Shown: positions 25,563-34,257 of the stretch, piece after piece | Layout: each line of letters opens with the position of its first letter | Position numbering within the stretch: the stretch's first letter is position 1 | Assembly (NCBI GenBank): GCA_028709385.1 | Contig: JAQVXD010000001.1 | Coordinates: 62,001 to 126,000 of the forward strand | Length of the DNA stretch: 64,000 nt | From: Fermentimonas sp. | GTDB taxonomy: Bacteria; Bacteroidota; Bacteroidia; Bacteroidales; Dysgonomonadaceae | Reading direction: 5' to 3' | Program-made: the position numbers and the translations under genes | The notes under the pieces: model-generated | What the model saw: only the letters and a program-made list of their open reading frames with translations | Databases searched by the model: none | What the model was told of the DNA's origin: nothing

Positions 25563-28052
25563 ATGAAGAGAACGTATTTAATTATAATAACAATATTTGC
25601 GAGTCTTGCCGTGTCATTAGGGCAGACACGCTCTGTAGTAACACTTGAGAAGGGATGGAAATTTACCCGGGAAGACAACCCTTCATCAAAAGAGGTTGTA
25701 TATGACGACAGTGATTGGCAATCGGTGCGTGTACCGCATGACTGGGCAATTTACGGTCCGTTTGACAAAAGCAACGATATTCACCGTATGGCAATTGTGC
25801 AGGATGGACAAACTTCAGCAATTGAGCATTATGGAAGGACTGGCGGACTACCGTTCACAGGAACTGGCTGGTATCGTATCAACTTCACTATTCCGGAATT
25901 TAGTAATACCAAAAGGGTTACCGTTAAGTTTGACGGTGCAATGAGTAATGCCCGTGTATTTGTAAATGGGAAAGAGGCAGGTTACTGGCCTTATGGTTAC
26001 AACACCTTTTATTTTGATATCACGGATCTGTTAAATGATGACGGTAAGGGTAACACTCTTGCTGTACGTTTAGAAAATCCTGAAGAGAGCTCACGCTGGT
26101 ATCCCGGTGCCGGACTGTATCGCAATGTTCACCTTATCACAACTAATAATTCGCATATTCCTGTTTGGGGTACATATATTACCACTCCCGAGGTAAATGA
26201 TGAGTTTGCGAAGGTTGATGTGAAAACAAAGGTTGTTACTTCAGGTGAAGCAGATTACAAACTTGTAACAGATATTTTAGATGGTGATGCAAAACTTGTC
26301 TCATCATCTGAATCGGTGTTGACACCATACGATCAGAATGAGTTTTCTCAGACTCTTATAGTAGAAAATCCTAAACTGTGGGATATTAAGAAACCAAATC
26401 TGTACAAGGCTGTTTCTAAGCTGTATAAAAATGGTCAACTGGTTGATGAGTATAATACCACATTCGGTATAAGAACTATAGAAGTAGTTGCAGATGAGGG
26501 GGTTTATCTGAACGGGCGACTGATAAAATTCCAGGGTGTGTGTCTGCATCACGACCTCGGGCCACTCGGAGCTGCTGTAAATGATGCTGCTATTCGTCGC
26601 CAGATAAGCATTATGCAGGATATGGGAGTAAATGCAATACGTACCTCTCATAATATGCCTGCACCTGATTTCGTGAGGATTGCCGATGAAATGGGTATGA
26701 TGATAATGGCTGAATCTTTCGACAGCTGGAGAATCCCAAAAGTGAGAAACGGTTACAATCTGTTTTTTGATGACTGGGCAGAGAAGGATATGGTAAACCT
26801 GGTGCATAACTTCAGAAACAGCGCCAGTGTTGTAATGTGGTGTATCGGTAATGAAGTGGAGGAACAGAGTCACCCGCAGGGAGCTAGAGTAGCCCGCTTC
26901 CTTCAGGATATAGTTCATAGGGAAGATCCAACCAGACCGATTACAAATGGAATGGACCGGCCTGATCACGTTTTTTCAAACGGTATGGCTGCAATAATGG
27001 ATGTGCCCGGTTTTAATTACCGCTCATTCCGTTATCAGGAAGCTTACGATAAATTACCTCAGCAGGTGATACTGGGTTCTGAAACAACCTCAACTTTCAG
27101 TTCACGCGGGGTTTACAAATTCCCCGTTGAACGTAAACAGATGGCCATTTACGATGATCATCAGGCTTCTTCCTATGATGTAGAGCATGCTTCATGGTCT
27201 AATCTTCCTGAAGATGATTTTATTCAGCACGACGAACTCCCTTTTACAATGGGTGAGTTTATTTGGACAGGTATAGACTACCTGGGAGAACCTACACCTT
27301 ATTACAGTAACTGGCCAAGCCACAGTTCTCTGTTCGGTGCAGTTGACCTTGCAGGTATTCCAAAAGACAGATTTTACCTCTATCGCAGTCACTGGAACAA
27401 AGAAGAGGAGACACTTCATATTCTGCCCCACTGGAATTGGGAAGGGCGTGAAGGAGAAGTTACACCTGTTTTTGTTTACACTAATTACCCTTCGGCAGAA
27501 CTTTTCATAAATGGAAAGAGTCAGGGCATTAGGACAAAAGACCTTTCAATTGGAATTGAAGGCAGCTATACGGCTGAGGCACAAAAATCCTTTGAGCGTC
27601 AGAAGAGATATCGCCTGATGTGGATGGATACTAAATATGAGCCGGGGACAGTTAAAGTTGTTGCCTATGACGAAGCGGGTAATGCAGTTGCGGAAAAAGA
27701 AATCCGCACAGCCGGCAAGCCACACAGACTGGTGCTTGAAGCTGACAGGAATGTTATATCTGCTGATGGAAAAGACCTATCGTTCATAACAGTATCAGTT
27801 GTAGACAGAAACGGCAATCTTTGTCCCAATGTTAACGAGTTGGTTAAATTCAACGTAAAGGGAGCAGGTACATATCGTGCCGGTGCTAATGGTGACCCTG
27901 CAAGTATTGATCTGTTTCATCTTCCTCAGATGCACTTGTTTAACGGCAAACTGGTTGCAATTGTGGAGTCTTCAGAAACTCCGGGAACTATAACTCTTGA
28001 AGCTAATGCTAAAGGGTTAAGAAAAGGAAGTATAAAGATTCAGGCTAAATAA
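25563..28052 (+). CDS. Secreted glycoside hydrolase family 2 (beta-galactosidase-like)
   Basis: The 829-residue product is counted from the ATG at 25563, because a signal peptide (MKRTYLIIITIFASLAVSLGQ) starts there. A TTG 30 bases upstream is unlikely. Domains are GH2 sugar-binding (~25-190), Ig-like (~195-295), TIM barrel (~300-600) with acid/base Glu431 in IGNEVEEQ and nucleophile Glu507 in LGSETTST, then DUF4982-like and invasin-type Ig domains. It removes beta-linked galactose or a related sugar in the periplasm or outside. No SusC/D or other carbohydrate genes adjoin it. Substrate preference among GH2 activities is open. Confidence 0.9.
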   Translation: MKRTYLIIITIFASLAVSLGQTRSVVTLEKGWKFTREDNPSSKEVVYDDSDWQSVRVPHDWAIYGPFDKSNDIHRMAIVQDGQTSAIEHYGRTGGLPFTGTGWYRINFTIPEFSNTKRVTVKFDGAMSNARVFVNGKEAGYWPYGYNTFYFDITDLLNDDGKGNTLAVRLENPEESSRWYPGAGLYRNVHLITTNNSHIPVWGTYITTPEVNDEFAKVDVKTKVVTSGEADYKLVTDILDGDAKLVSSSESVLTPYDQNEFSQTLIVENPKLWDIKKPNLYKAVSKLYKNGQLVDEYNTTFGIRTIEVVADEGVYLNGRLIKFQGVCLHHDLGPLGAAVNDAAIRRQISIMQDMGVNAIRTSHNMPAPDFVRIADEMGMMIMAESFDSWRIPKVRNGYNLFFDDWAEKDMVNLVHNFRNSASVVMWCIGNEVEEQSHPQGARVARFLQDIVHREDPTRPITNGMDRPDHVFSNGMAAIMDVPGFNYRSFRYQEAYDKLPQQVILGSETTSTFSSRGVYKFPVERKQMAIYDDHQASSYDVEHASWSNLPEDDFIQHDELPFTMGEFIWTGIDYLGEPTPYYSNWPSHSSLFGAVDLAGIPKDRFYLYRSHWNKEEETLHILPHWNWEGREGEVTPVFVYTNYPSAELFINGKSQGIRTKDLSIGIEGSYTAEAQKSFERQKRYRLMWMDTKYEPGTVKVVAYDEAGNAVAEKEIRTAGKPHRLVLEADRNVISADGKDLSFITVSVVDRNGNLCPNVNELVKFNVKGAGTYRAGANGDPASIDLFHLPQMHLFNGKLVAIVESSETPGTITLEANAKGLRKGSIKIQAK

Positions 28053-28092
28053 GATAAGATTTGTAACTTAGATTACAATTAGAATAATAGTA

Positions 28093-28132
28093 AAAAGACT
28101 GCCTCGTAATTAAATACGGCGCAGTTTTTTTT
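28093..28132 (+). terminator. Terminator after the GH2 gene
   Basis: ACTGC, an inner CGTA/TACG pairing and GCAGT form a stem flanked by A and T runs. The plus-strand side ends in eight T. It also lies at the 3' end of the convergent response-regulator gene, so it may act in both directions. Confidence 0.7.
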
Positions 28133-28133
28133 A

Positions 28134-28751
28134 CTATATAAGTCTCTGCTCCATAGCAATCTTCACCAGGACAGCAGTATTTTTTGCCTCCAGCTTGTAT
28201 AAAAGATTTTTGCGATAACCCCTCACTGTTTCGGGGCTCAGGAAAATCTTATCTGCAATCTCCGCATTTGTATAGCCTTCAGAAACCAGCTTAAGCAGCT
28301 CTCTTTCACGGTCGGTAAGCCATATAGCATTTTCCGATCTCTTTTTCATAAGCAGATCAACTTCATGACTTAGAAAAGTATCTCCATTATAAACAGTCTT
28401 AATGCCTTCAATTACCTCTCTCGATTCAGCATTCTTTACCAGATAACCTGAAGCGCCGTTGTCCAGCATTTGCTTTACCATAGCATACTCATTGTGGCTG
28501 GTAAGTGCAAGAATCTTTAAATGAGGATAATTATTTTTAAGTTCCTTGCAAAAGTCTATTCCACTAATATCGGGCAGTCCGATATCAAGCATCAAAACAT
28601 CAGGTTTCCATGAGGACAGGTATTTTCTGCAGTTCTCAGCATCATGGGCAACACCCACAATTTCAATGACTTCTGTCTCGTTAATTATATCCCTTAAACC
28701 CTCAACCAACATCTTGTGGTCATCAACAATAACAACTCTAATTTTACTCAT
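28134..28751 (-). CDS. NarL/LuxR-family response regulator
   Basis: This 205-residue protein is taken from the ATG at 28751 because VVIVDDHKMLVEGL, the receiver start, follows at once. Thirteen extra upstream codons lie inside the kinase gene. The receiver domain has the acidic pair D10-D11, phospho-acceptor D56 in LMLDIGLPD and the switch residues ALTSH and K. The C-terminal LuxR HTH is LTDRERELLKLVSEGYTNAEIADKIFLSPETVRGYRKNLLYKLEAKN. Its start overlaps the kinase stop as ATGAGTAA, so kinase and regulator are translationally coupled. Confidence 0.92.
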   Translation of the reverse strand: MSKIRVVIVDDHKMLVEGLRDIINETEVIEIVGVAHDAENCRKYLSSWKPDVLMLDIGLPDISGIDFCKELKNNYPHLKILALTSHNEYAMVKQMLDNGASGYLVKNAESREVIEGIKTVYNGDTFLSHEVDLLMKKRSENAIWLTDRERELLKLVSEGYTNAEIADKIFLSPETVRGYRKNLLYKLEAKNTAVLVKIAMEQRLI

Positions 28752-30696
28752 TGCTAATATTTTCATCAATCGGGTTGTTTTCAAGATCAAGCTCTATATG
28801 GATCTCTGTGCCTTTTCCAATGTTAGAAGAGATAAACATCACACCGTCATATGATTCCACTCGTTTGCGGATATTATCAAGTCCCATTCCATCTCGTTTA
28901 GCTTCTGTGTCAAAACCAAAACCGTCATCCTGAACGACAAGTGAAATTCTATCAGATTCCTGTATTATCTGCACATCTATTTTCTCTGCATTCGCATGCT
29001 TAATGGCATTATTCACCAACTCATGTACGGAGCGGTAAAGTAGGATCTCGAGCTTACTGTCGAGTCGCACCTCATTTCCGTAATAATGAAACTGAGCATT
29101 TGGAATAGCATCGCAAAAGTCTGCAAGTGAAGCCTTCAAGCCAAACCTTATCAGCGATTCGGGCATCATATGATGCGCTACTCTTCTCAATTCCTGTATG
29201 GAATCGTCAAGCATATCCACTGCCTTTCTGAATCTCTCAACACTCTCTTTCTCTAAAATTACACCTGTTTTCATTTCCGGAAGATTATATTTTACAACGG
29301 AAAGCATACTGCCCAGCCCGTCGTGCAAATCCTTAGCCAACCTGCTCCTTTCTGCAGTTTCACCATCAAGTACCGCTTGAACGGTTGCCAATTGCTTCTC
29401 CTTTTCCAACTGCATCAATTGTTGTTCTGCTAACTTATGTTTACTTAAAGTGAGTCTGTGTCTCACAATAAAAAAAGCCAAAGCAAATAGCAGTAGCGCT
29501 ACAATTGCCACAGTCAGCAACCATATCAGTCTCTTTTCTTTCTCCAAAACTTCAATTCTCAACTCCTTCTTTTCAGTTTCGTACTTCACTTCAAGTTCAG
29601 ACAATGCACTCTGAAATTCACTGTTTGAATATATATCAAGCTGATCGCGCAGCTTATCTAAATATTCTACTGCTTTTTCTGCATTGCCCATGTGGATATT
29701 ACTTCTTGTAATATTGTACAACATGTTACTTGTCAGATTCACATCTGTAGAGTCATATTCCAAAGCCGTTTGAGCAGCATGCTCACTTAATTTATATTTA
29801 TTCTGATGGTAGTAAATGTTAGAGAGGTCTACATAGGATTGCGAAATCAAAAAGGGAGCTTCCAATTCTTCTGCAATTTTTAATGCTCCCATTGCAACAT
29901 TTTCTGCCTTAATATATTCCTCATTGCTGTAATAGACCTTTGCCAGTGCAAGTGTAGCATCTACCTCCTGAAACCTGTTGCCAAGCTCTCTGAAAATATC
30001 AATTGATTCTTCTGCATATTCAATTGCTTTGTTAGTGTCAATGTAAATATTTATATCGCTCAGAGAAACATAGATACTTGCAAGACTGCTTCTGTTATCG
30101 AGCTCCTTAGCAATTTTCTCCGCCTGCTCAAAATACTTGAGTGCCTGCTCAAAATTGCGTAGCTTCTGATATATCACACCCATGTTACCGCTTACCTTGC
30201 CTACTTCCGACTTGTCCCTATTTTTTTCGTGTAAAGTAAGTGACTTCATATAGAAATCAATAGCAGGAGTATAATCACTCTGTCGGTTATATAAATTTCC
30301 TAAAGCGTTATAAATACGTGCTTCGAGTGCCTCATTCCCGGTCTCTTGAGTAATTTCGAGTGCCTCATTTAAATATTCCAGTGCTATATCAAATCTGCTT
30401 TCCATATAATAGGCAACACCAAGATTGCGTTTAAATGTAGCCAGATAGATACTGTCTCCCTCTTCAGCAGATAATTTCAGACCTTTTTCGCCATAAAACT
30501 TAGACTTCTCAAAGTTGGAATTCAAATATCCCCAACTCAAATCATCATAAATCTTAAGTCTGTCATTTACTTTCATCAAATACTCGTTGTTTCCCTGAAG
30601 CAGTAACTCAATTGAATCAAGGTCCTGAGTAAATACAGAGTAATTACTCAAAACGCAGAAACACAAAAGCAACAGATACTTTACTTTCAACACCAT
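28744..30696 (-). CDS. TPR-containing sensor histidine kinase (HisKA_3 type)
   Basis: This 650-residue protein has a signal peptide or N-terminal helix (to ~24) and a periplasmic run of TPR repeats (~80-345). A coiled segment (~360-388), a single membrane helix (~390-411) and a cytoplasmic coiled coil precede the HisKA_3 domain. His458 lies in AKDLHDGLGSML, and the HATPase domain contains HELVNNAIKHANA and DDGFGFDTEAKRDGMGLDNIRKRVE. This is the NarX/DesK-like class paired with LuxR-type regulators. Periplasmic TPR sensors of this kind are widespread in Bacteroidota and their signals are mostly unknown. Confidence 0.92.
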   Translation of the reverse strand: MVLKVKYLLLLCFCVLSNYSVFTQDLDSIELLLQGNNEYLMKVNDRLKIYDDLSWGYLNSNFEKSKFYGEKGLKLSAEEGDSIYLATFKRNLGVAYYMESRFDIALEYLNEALEITQETGNEALEARIYNALGNLYNRQSDYTPAIDFYMKSLTLHEKNRDKSEVGKVSGNMGVIYQKLRNFEQALKYFEQAEKIAKELDNRSSLASIYVSLSDINIYIDTNKAIEYAEESIDIFRELGNRFQEVDATLALAKVYYSNEEYIKAENVAMGALKIAEELEAPFLISQSYVDLSNIYYHQNKYKLSEHAAQTALEYDSTDVNLTSNMLYNITRSNIHMGNAEKAVEYLDKLRDQLDIYSNSEFQSALSELEVKYETEKKELRIEVLEKEKRLIWLLTVAIVALLLFALAFFIVRHRLTLSKHKLAEQQLMQLEKEKQLATVQAVLDGETAERSRLAKDLHDGLGSMLSVVKYNLPEMKTGVILEKESVERFRKAVDMLDDSIQELRRVAHHMMPESLIRFGLKASLADFCDAIPNAQFHYYGNEVRLDSKLEILLYRSVHELVNNAIKHANAEKIDVQIIQESDRISLVVQDDGFGFDTEAKRDGMGLDNIRKRVESYDGVMFISSNIGKGTEIHIELDLENNPIDENISNE

Positions 30697-30784
30697 GATT
30701 TTTAAAACAATTGTTACTCACTTCTAACGCAAATTAACAATTAATGTTTTATGCGCTTGTAATAGTAACTCTGAATATTATGCA

Positions 30785-30792
30785 CAAAGATA
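30785..30792 (-). promoter_or_regulatory. -7 promoter box for the kinase/regulator operon
   Basis: The minus strand reads TATCTTTG. It lies 89 bases upstream of the kinase start and faces the opposite promoter at 30853-30860. Confidence 0.6.
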
Positions 30793-30813
30793 GGGCATAG
30801 CCTAATCAGAAAT

Positions 30814-30831
30814 AACCCCTTTTAGGGGGTT
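30814..30831. promoter_or_regulatory. Inverted repeat AACCCC-N6-GGGGTT between divergent promoters
   Basis: A perfect 6-bp inverted repeat with a 6-base spacer (AACCCCTTTTAGGGGGTT) lies between the -7 boxes of the kinase operon and the lipoprotein operon. It sits about where the -33 region of the plus-strand promoter would fall. It is a reasonable operator for the adjacent LuxR-type regulator, but this is inference from position and symmetry only. Confidence 0.5.
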
Positions 30832-30852
30832 GTTGCAACATTCTCCCACATA

Positions 30853-30860
30853 TACCTTTG
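30853..30860 (+). promoter_or_regulatory. -7 promoter box for the beta-helix lipoprotein operon
   Basis: TACCTTTG fits TAnnTTTG exactly and lies 44 bases before the chosen ATG at 30905. This placement argues against an earlier possible start at 30830, which would precede the transcript. Confidence 0.65.
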
Positions 30861-30904
30861 TTGCGTTTAAAATTTTTAAAGTCACACAATTTAAACCAAA
30901 AGAA

Positions 30905-31999
30905 ATGAAAAAATTATTATTATTGACATTACCGGGATTTTTATTTTTCCTCTTGTCATGCGAAAAAGATGAACTCACTGAACAGTTAGAAGACCAAAGC
31001 TGCAATATTGTAGAAATAACAGATAATATCACCGAACCCACAACTTGGGAAGCAGGAAATGTTTATGTTATTAACAATAGAAACATCTCAGTCAGAAGTG
31101 TCCTCACAATAGAGCCGGGAGTGGTAGTAAAACTTAAAGATGCCAGGATAGATGTAGTAAATGGTGTAATACTTGCCAAAGGTACAGCAACAAACCGCAT
31201 CGTATTTACTTCACTTGCAGATGACAGGTACTGTGGTGACACAAATGGTGATGGCGTTGCAACAGAACCACGGAAAGGCGATTGGAAACAGATAAATTTT
31301 AACGGTACAAACGGCACTGTATTTCAATATGTGGATTTTCTATATGCAGGAGGTAACTCAGGAGGCTTTTATAATGCAATAAATGCGTCAGGATCTACTT
31401 CAACTCAGTTCACATTTGACAACTGCGTATTTGCACACACATTAAGTGCAACTGCCTCATTCTTTAATAATAGTGCATTCTATGGCGGCTCCACAATGAT
31501 TGATCCTGAGATTAGTGTATTCACAAACAATGTATTCTATGACAATGGCAGACCGCTTATGCTAAATGCCTACTACACACTTAATACAAACAACAAGTTC
31601 TATAACCCTAAAGATCCGTCTCAAACCAATACCGAAAATGGCATTTACATCACCGCACCAAACAGCCCCAACGGAGCTGTAGTGTCGTGGAATATTACAG
31701 AAGTACCATATGTATTGGACGAATGGTTTCAAGGTTCTACGCAGACAATAAATATCGGACCCGGGGCAGTAGTCAAGTTTATGCGCGCAGGAGCAGGATT
31801 GGTGACATCTCAAAATAGAATTATAAACATTTCACCTTCCGCTATCTTAACCTCCTACAAAGACGATGAACACGGTGGAGATACAAATGGCGACGGGAAC
31901 GAATCTTCTCCTGCAGTGGGCGACTGGCGCGGAGTATACAATTCTAGCCTGCAAATATTTATAGAGTCGGCAAACATAAAATATGCTGCAAACAAATAA
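30905..31999 (+). CDS. Lipoprotein with predicted right-handed beta-helix
   Basis: This 364-residue protein starts at the ATG at 30905 with a clear lipoprotein signal (KKLLLLTLPGFLFFLLSC). The body has repeated short beta turns (VLTIEPGVVVKLKDARIDVVNG, IVFTSLADDRYCGDTNGDG, FQYVDFLYAGG, FTFDNCVFAHT). Two EF-hand-like DTNGDG calcium loops occur at ~117 and ~330. This resembles surface beta-helix proteins of Bacteroidota with no defined function. An outer-membrane barrel gene follows after 41 bases, and a two-component system is divergent upstream, suggesting a signal-controlled surface pair. Confidence 0.7.
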   Translation: MKKLLLLTLPGFLFFLLSCEKDELTEQLEDQSCNIVEITDNITEPTTWEAGNVYVINNRNISVRSVLTIEPGVVVKLKDARIDVVNGVILAKGTATNRIVFTSLADDRYCGDTNGDGVATEPRKGDWKQINFNGTNGTVFQYVDFLYAGGNSGGFYNAINASGSTSTQFTFDNCVFAHTLSATASFFNNSAFYGGSTMIDPEISVFTNNVFYDNGRPLMLNAYYTLNTNNKFYNPKDPSQTNTENGIYITAPNSPNGAVVSWNITEVPYVLDEWFQGSTQTINIGPGAVVKFMRAGAGLVTSQNRIINISPSAILTSYKDDEHGGDTNGDGNESSPAVGDWRGVYNSSLQIFIESANIKYAANK

Positions 32000-32040
32000 T
32001 TATATAAACTTTAAAATTCAAACTATTTAAATTACGTAAA

Positions 32041-32577
32041 ATGAAAAAAGTACTATTTATCGCACTCTTGGCAATGTTGATAAGCTCGCCAATATCTGCA
32101 CAACAATTTCAGAAAGGCTCAAGTGCAGTTAACCTTGGGGTAGGATTTGGTACCGCACTGGGCGGGCTTGGAACAGGCAGACCGGCTATCAGCGGATCAT
32201 TTGAACATGGATTATGGGAAGCAGGACCGGGAGTAATAAGCCTAGGTGGTTATATCGGTAACACAGGTTATCGCTATAAAACTGAAGGTTATACTCAAAA
32301 ATGGAATTATACCGTAATTGGTGCTCGTGGTGCATACCACTTACATTCATTCGAAACAGTTCCGCAACTTGATCCATATGCCGGTTTAATGCTTGGCTAT
32401 AATATTGCAAGCTATTCGGTAACCGGAGGATACACAGGGCCCAACAGTTATGGAAGCGGCTTGGGCTACTCATTCTTTTTAGGAGCGCGATGGTTCTTTA
32501 CAGATAATATTGCTGCTTTTGCAGAGTTGGGTTATGGTGTTTCCGTAATTAATGCAGGGGTTTCTTTTAAGTTTTAG
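32041..32577 (+). CDS. Small outer-membrane beta-barrel protein
   Basis: This 178-residue protein has a signal peptide (to ~20, ending SAQQ). Alternating aromatic strands follow (GGYIGNTGYRYKTEGYTQKWNYTVIGARGAYHL, YSFFLGARWFFTDNIAAFAELGYG), ending with VSFKF, a C-terminal Phe typical of barrel proteins. It probably forms an 8-strand barrel of the OmpX/OmpW-like porin group. It is co-oriented with the lipoprotein gene and ends at a strong terminator. Function not recognised. Confidence 0.8.
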   Translation: MKKVLFIALLAMLISSPISAQQFQKGSSAVNLGVGFGTALGGLGTGRPAISGSFEHGLWEAGPGVISLGGYIGNTGYRYKTEGYTQKWNYTVIGARGAYHLHSFETVPQLDPYAGLMLGYNIASYSVTGGYTGPNSYGSGLGYSFFLGARWFFTDNIAAFAELGYGVSVINAGVSFKF

Positions 32578-32638
32578 AAAGTCATAGTTAGTTGCAATTT
32601 TCACATACTTTGTTTCAGTTCAGTTAGTTTTTTTGTTA

Positions 32639-32675
32639 AATATCCGGGCAATATTATTTTGTCCGGATATTTTTT
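32639..32675 (+). terminator. Terminator after the barrel gene
   Basis: ATATCCGG and CCGGATAT form a perfect 8-bp stem around a 14-base loop, followed by a six-T run. It ends the lipoprotein-barrel operon. A group II intron-like sequence begins right behind it. Confidence 0.88.
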
Positions 32676-32740
32676 GGTGCGCCATGCATGACAATTAACT
32701 CGATGGTGTAAGTCCATTATGGAGGTTTATAGTCGCCAAC
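32676..32740 (+). mobile_element. Probable 5' remnant of a group II intron
   Basis: Directly after the terminator T-run the sequence reads GTGCGCC, then GCATGA, then the hairpin ATGGTGTAAGTCCAT, then GGAGG. These resemble the first ~65 bases of domain I of bacterial group II introns (5' GUGCG end and GGUGnAAGUCC hairpin). Group IIC introns are known to insert behind rho-independent terminators, which fits the position. No reverse transcriptase ORF and no domain V are present, so it would be a dead fragment. Recognition is by eye only. Confidence 0.5.
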
Positions 32741-32763
32741 AATTATCTAATACAGAAATTACC

Positions 32764-32771
32764 TATCTTTG
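32764..32771 (+). promoter_or_regulatory. -7 promoter box for rlmD
   Basis: TATCTTTG lies 22 bases upstream of the rlmD ATG and fits the TAnnTTTG consensus exactly. Confidence 0.65.
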
Positions 32772-32792
32772 TATCTCCAAAAAATATAAAGA

Positions 32793-34202
32793 ATGGCAAG
32801 AAAGAGAAAACAACTTCCCTTATTAGAAAATGTGGTTATAACTGATGTGGCAGCTGAAGGTAAAGCGATTGCCAAAGTGGATGGTATGGCTGTTTTTGTA
32901 CCGTATGCAGTCCCCGGCGATGTGGTAGATATACAGTTGACACGCAAGAAAAGCAGTTTCGCTGAAGGAAAGGTTGTACGTTTCGAAAGCTATTCTGAAA
33001 ATAGAGCCGAGCCTTTTTGTGAGCATTTCGGAGTATGCGGTGGCTGTAAGTGGCAGAATCTGCCTTATGAAGAACAGCTTAAATACAAGCATAAGCAGGT
33101 TGTAGATAACCTTGAGCGTATTGGTAAAATTGAACTGCCTGAAATTAGTCCTATACTTGGTGCGCCCAAATCAAATTTCTACAGAAATAAGCTGGAGTAT
33201 ACCTTCTCTGATAAAAGATGGCTTACGGATGAGGAGATATCGTCGGATAAGGAGTTTGCTCATAAAAATGCAGTGGGGTTTCATATTCCGGGTATGTTTG
33301 ATAAGGTGCTTGATATAAACAAGTGCTGGCTGATGGATGATCTCCAGAACAATATAAGAAACAGTGTGCGTAAGTTTTGTCTTGATAATGAATACACCTT
33401 TTTTGATCTGCGTAATCAGAATGGGTTGATGCGAACACTTGTTGTAAGAAATACATCCATTGGAGAGTGGATGGTTATTGTTGTCTTTTTTGAAGACGAT
33501 CAGGAGAAGAGAGAAAGATTGATGAATCATATTCAAACTGAATTTCCTCAGATTACTTCATTGCTTTATATCATTAACCAGAAAGCAAATGATACTATTA
33601 CAGATCAGGAAGTAGTTACCTGGAGCGGACGCGATCATATCTTCGAAGAGATGGAGGGATTAAAGTTTAAGATTGGTCCTAAATCTTTTTACCAGACAAA
33701 TAGTGAGCAAGCATATCATTTATACGAGGTTGCGCGTGAGTTTGCACAATTGAATGGCGATGAGCTGGTTTATGACCTTTATACCGGTACCGGCACAATC
33801 GCTAATTTTATCGCTCGTTATGTCAAAAAGGTAATTGGTATTGAGTATGTTGAAGATGCAATTGAGGATGCGAAGGTCAATTCTGAAATTAACGGCATTG
33901 ATAACACTCTATTCTTTGCTGGCGATATGAAAGATGTTCTTACAACAGATTTCATTGAAGAGCATGGCAAGCCTGATGTAATTATTACAGACCCTCCTCG
34001 TGCGGGTATGCATGAAGATGTTATAAATGCTATACTCACAGCAGAGCCCGAAAGAATTGTATATGTAAGCTGTAATCCTGCAACGCAGTCGCGTGACCTC
34101 AGTCTGCTGGATTCCAAATATAGTGTCTCACGTGTTCAGCCTGTAGATATGTTCCCTCAGACTCATCATGTGGAGAATGTGGTGCTGTTAGAGAAAAGAT
34201 AA
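32793..34202 (+). CDS. rlmD: 23S rRNA (uracil-5-)-methyltransferase, RlmD/RumA family
   Basis: This 469-residue SAM-dependent enzyme methylates uridine at C5 in 23S rRNA (U1939 in E. coli numbering). A TRAM domain (~10-70) is followed by the iron-sulfur cysteines in FCEHFGVCGGCKW and a further one in INKCWL. The SAM site is YDLYTGTGTIANFIA, and DPPRAGMH and the catalytic VYVSCNPATQSRDL close the fold. Bacteroidota often have several RumA paralogues (RlmC/RlmD/TrmA-like), so the exact target base is inferred. Confidence 0.9.
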   Translation: MARKRKQLPLLENVVITDVAAEGKAIAKVDGMAVFVPYAVPGDVVDIQLTRKKSSFAEGKVVRFESYSENRAEPFCEHFGVCGGCKWQNLPYEEQLKYKHKQVVDNLERIGKIELPEISPILGAPKSNFYRNKLEYTFSDKRWLTDEEISSDKEFAHKNAVGFHIPGMFDKVLDINKCWLMDDLQNNIRNSVRKFCLDNEYTFFDLRNQNGLMRTLVVRNTSIGEWMVIVVFFEDDQEKRERLMNHIQTEFPQITSLLYIINQKANDTITDQEVVTWSGRDHIFEEMEGLKFKIGPKSFYQTNSEQAYHLYEVAREFAQLNGDELVYDLYTGTGTIANFIARYVKKVIGIEYVEDAIEDAKVNSEINGIDNTLFFAGDMKDVLTTDFIEEHGKPDVIITDPPRAGMHEDVINAILTAEPERIVYVSCNPATQSRDLSLLDSKYSVSRVQPVDMFPQTHHVENVVLLEKR

Positions 34203-34238
34203 AAAAAGGAGTAAAAGTTTTATCTTTTTACCCCTTTG
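34203..34238. terminator. Probable bidirectional terminator between rlmD and the TraB/GumN gene
   Basis: GGAGTAAAAG and CTTTTTACCCC pair with one mismatch and are flanked by A and T runs. It lies between two convergent genes, so it could stop transcription from both sides. Confidence 0.55.
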
Positions 34239-34257
34239 AACTTTATATATTTTCAGC

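Noticed and set aside
26304-26969. 221-codon ORF on the minus strand
   Set aside because: It lies wholly inside the GH2 gene, antisense to its conserved catalytic region, and its translation has no recognisable domain.
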